A DNA stretch of 64,000 nucleotides. Origin: Bacillus sp. PK3_68. GTDB lineage: Bacteria > Bacillota > Bacilli > Bacillales > Domibacillaceae. Made by a program: the position numbers and the translations under genes. Where the stretch lies: positions 2,126,001 to 2,190,000 of the forward strand of contig NZ_NQYC01000001.1 of assembly GCF_003600835.1 (NCBI RefSeq), written 5' to 3'. Under the pieces are notes generated by a model. That model ran no database searches, had not been told where the DNA came from, and saw only the letters and a list, made by a program, of their open reading frames with translations. Shown piece by piece: positions 63,318-64,000 of the stretch (positions are counted from its first letter, which is position 1; each line of letters begins with the position of its first letter).

Positions 63318-63475
63318 TCTGTATTACTTCAAATTAAAAGTAGGAGCCTATTTGTAAAATAAATATCCAAAACTGAAGATTATGCTTTTTAATATAGAAA
63401 TGCCGCCGGAATCAGACGGAGGCAAACGGCTATTCTTGCAAACTTGAAATACGCAGTGCCCAGGCGGTGCACTGC

Positions 63476-64000
63476 CTATGAAGAGCTGTCACAGGAGGCG
63501 TTTCTTGCTCGCTTTGAAGAATACAAACGAAGAAGCTGTTCGGCTGTTTGACTCGCTTGGTAAGCAGCTACTCCAGGATTCATAGCCTGTTCAACAGTCA
63601 AGCAGTCTGACTGAATTGAAAAGATGCCGTCAAAGTATGGATGAAGTGATGCTACATCTTTTCCAAGCCTGCCAGCAAGAGCAATAACAGGTTTATTGTG
63701 CAGTTTTGCAAGCTTTGCTACACCAACAGGGACCTTCCCAAGCAAACTCTGTCCATCAAGACTTCCTTCCCCTGTAACGACTAAATCAGCCTTCTTAATG
63801 TCTGACTCCAGCCCAACCAACTGGATAACCATTTCAACGCCTGATATAATTTCACCGCCAAGTGCGGCAGCTACAGCCCCACCAATTCCACCGGCTGCTC
63901 CGCTTCCTCTTACCTTCTGTACATCGGTCCCGTAAGCTTGCTGAAACAAACAGGCGACCCTTTGCAAGGCTTGATCCAACCGCTCCACCTCCTGCTCGTT
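63476..64000 (-). CDS. Glycerate kinase, C-terminal part (cut by window end)
   Basis: Type 1 glycerate kinase (GlxK/GarK family), phosphorylating D-glycerate. Only the last ~175 residues are in the window; full proteins are about 380. Visible family blocks are GSGAAGGIGGAVAAALGGEIISGVE split across residues about 28-52, ADLVVTGEGSLDGQSLLGKVP and KPVIALAGRLG. The frame stays open to position 64000, so the gene starts outside. It lies upstream of the sigma-54 operon on the same strand, with a weak terminator between them. Confidence 0.88.
   Translation of the reverse strand, partial: NEQEVERLDQALQRVACLFQQAYGTDVQKVRGSGAAGGIGGAVAAALGGEIISGVEMVIQLVGLESDIKKADLVVTGEGSLDGQSLLGKVPVGVAKLAKLHNKPVIALAGRLGKDVASLHPYFDGIFSIQSDCLTVEQAMNPGVAAYQASQTAEQLLRLYSSKRARNASCDSSS

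Larger units (their letters stand above)
63031..63475 (-). other. Control region of the sigma-54 operon
   Basis: About 445 bp without a gene. From upstream to downstream on the minus strand it contains a TTCTTGCAAA half-site (63433-63442 on the plus strand), a small terminator-like inverted repeat around 63402-63425 probably ending the glycerate kinase transcript, the long palindrome 63276-63317, and the -24/-12 promoter at 63132-63147. Confidence 0.7.

Overview
The window looks like a chromosomal segment of a low-GC, endospore-type Firmicute of the Bacillaceae. Three things point there. The comF-flgM-flgK-flgL, degS-degU, yvyE and tagO blocks are syntenic with Bacillus subtilis. Shine-Dalgarno sites are strong and GTG/TTG starts frequent. 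There is an S-layer module of the B. anthracis kind. The phenylalanine dehydrogenase at 15.5-16.6 kb resembles, from memory, the 380-residue Bacillus badius enzyme, so a badius-like (Pseudobacillus/Domibacillus-type) organism is my best guess; I could not search a database. I see no rRNA, tRNA, insertion sequence, prophage or CRISPR array.

Layout. 0-6 kb (minus strand): late competence and flagellar genes comFA-comFC-yvyF-flgM-flgN-flgK-flgL. 6-9.2 kb: an S-layer-homology (SLH) surface protein and a LysE exporter. 9.4-10.2 kb: degV. 10.4-34.7 kb: a phenylalanine/phenylacetate catabolic island. 35-38.5 kb: luxS, a lipoprotein and degS-degU. 38.9-49.5 kb: yvyE, an LCP wall-polymer ligase, tagO, then secA2-slaP, a phosphodiester glycosidase and a PatA/PatB-like acetylation pair. 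49.7-54.8 kb: a seven-LysM NlpC/P60 hydrolase, a lipoprotein penicillin-binding protein and a DMT-family transporter. 54.9-63.1 kb: a sigma-54-dependent operon of a CBS-PAS enhancer-binding protein, pxpB, pxpC, hyuA and hyuB. The window ends inside a glycerate kinase gene.

How the genes fit together. In B. subtilis degU is followed directly by degV and comFA. Here about 26 kb lies between degU and degV, mostly one pathway: a sodium symporter for (probably aromatic) amino acids, an Lrp regulator, phenylalanine dehydrogenase, a four-gene 2-oxoacid dehydrogenase complex (phenylpyruvate to phenylacetyl-CoA, inferred), and a paa cluster (paaK, paaA-D, paaF, paaG, aldehyde dehydrogenase, paaH, paaJ, extra hydratase, paaX, paaY, paaI). 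It would take phenylalanine to acetyl-CoA and succinyl-CoA. No paaE reductase gene is present; a ferredoxin and a ferredoxin-NADP reductase sit exactly upstream of paaA instead. Candidate cre sites lie at the transporter, phenylalanine dehydrogenase and paaK/paaI, and a shared 12-mer lies at the paaA and paaX promoters.

The second noteworthy system is the operon at 54.9-63.1 kb. It joins two unrelated 5-oxoprolinase-type machineries (HyuAB and PxpBC) without PxpA, behind a consensus sigma-54 promoter (63132-63147) and a 19-bp-arm palindrome that looks like its activator site (63276-63317). Its substrate is unknown. Two genes (paaH, and the LysM hydrolase) carry single-base homopolymer frameshifts that may be sequencing errors. 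Two copy groups of a ~90-125 bp interspersed repeat sit at 13.1-13.3 and 34.8-35.1 kb.
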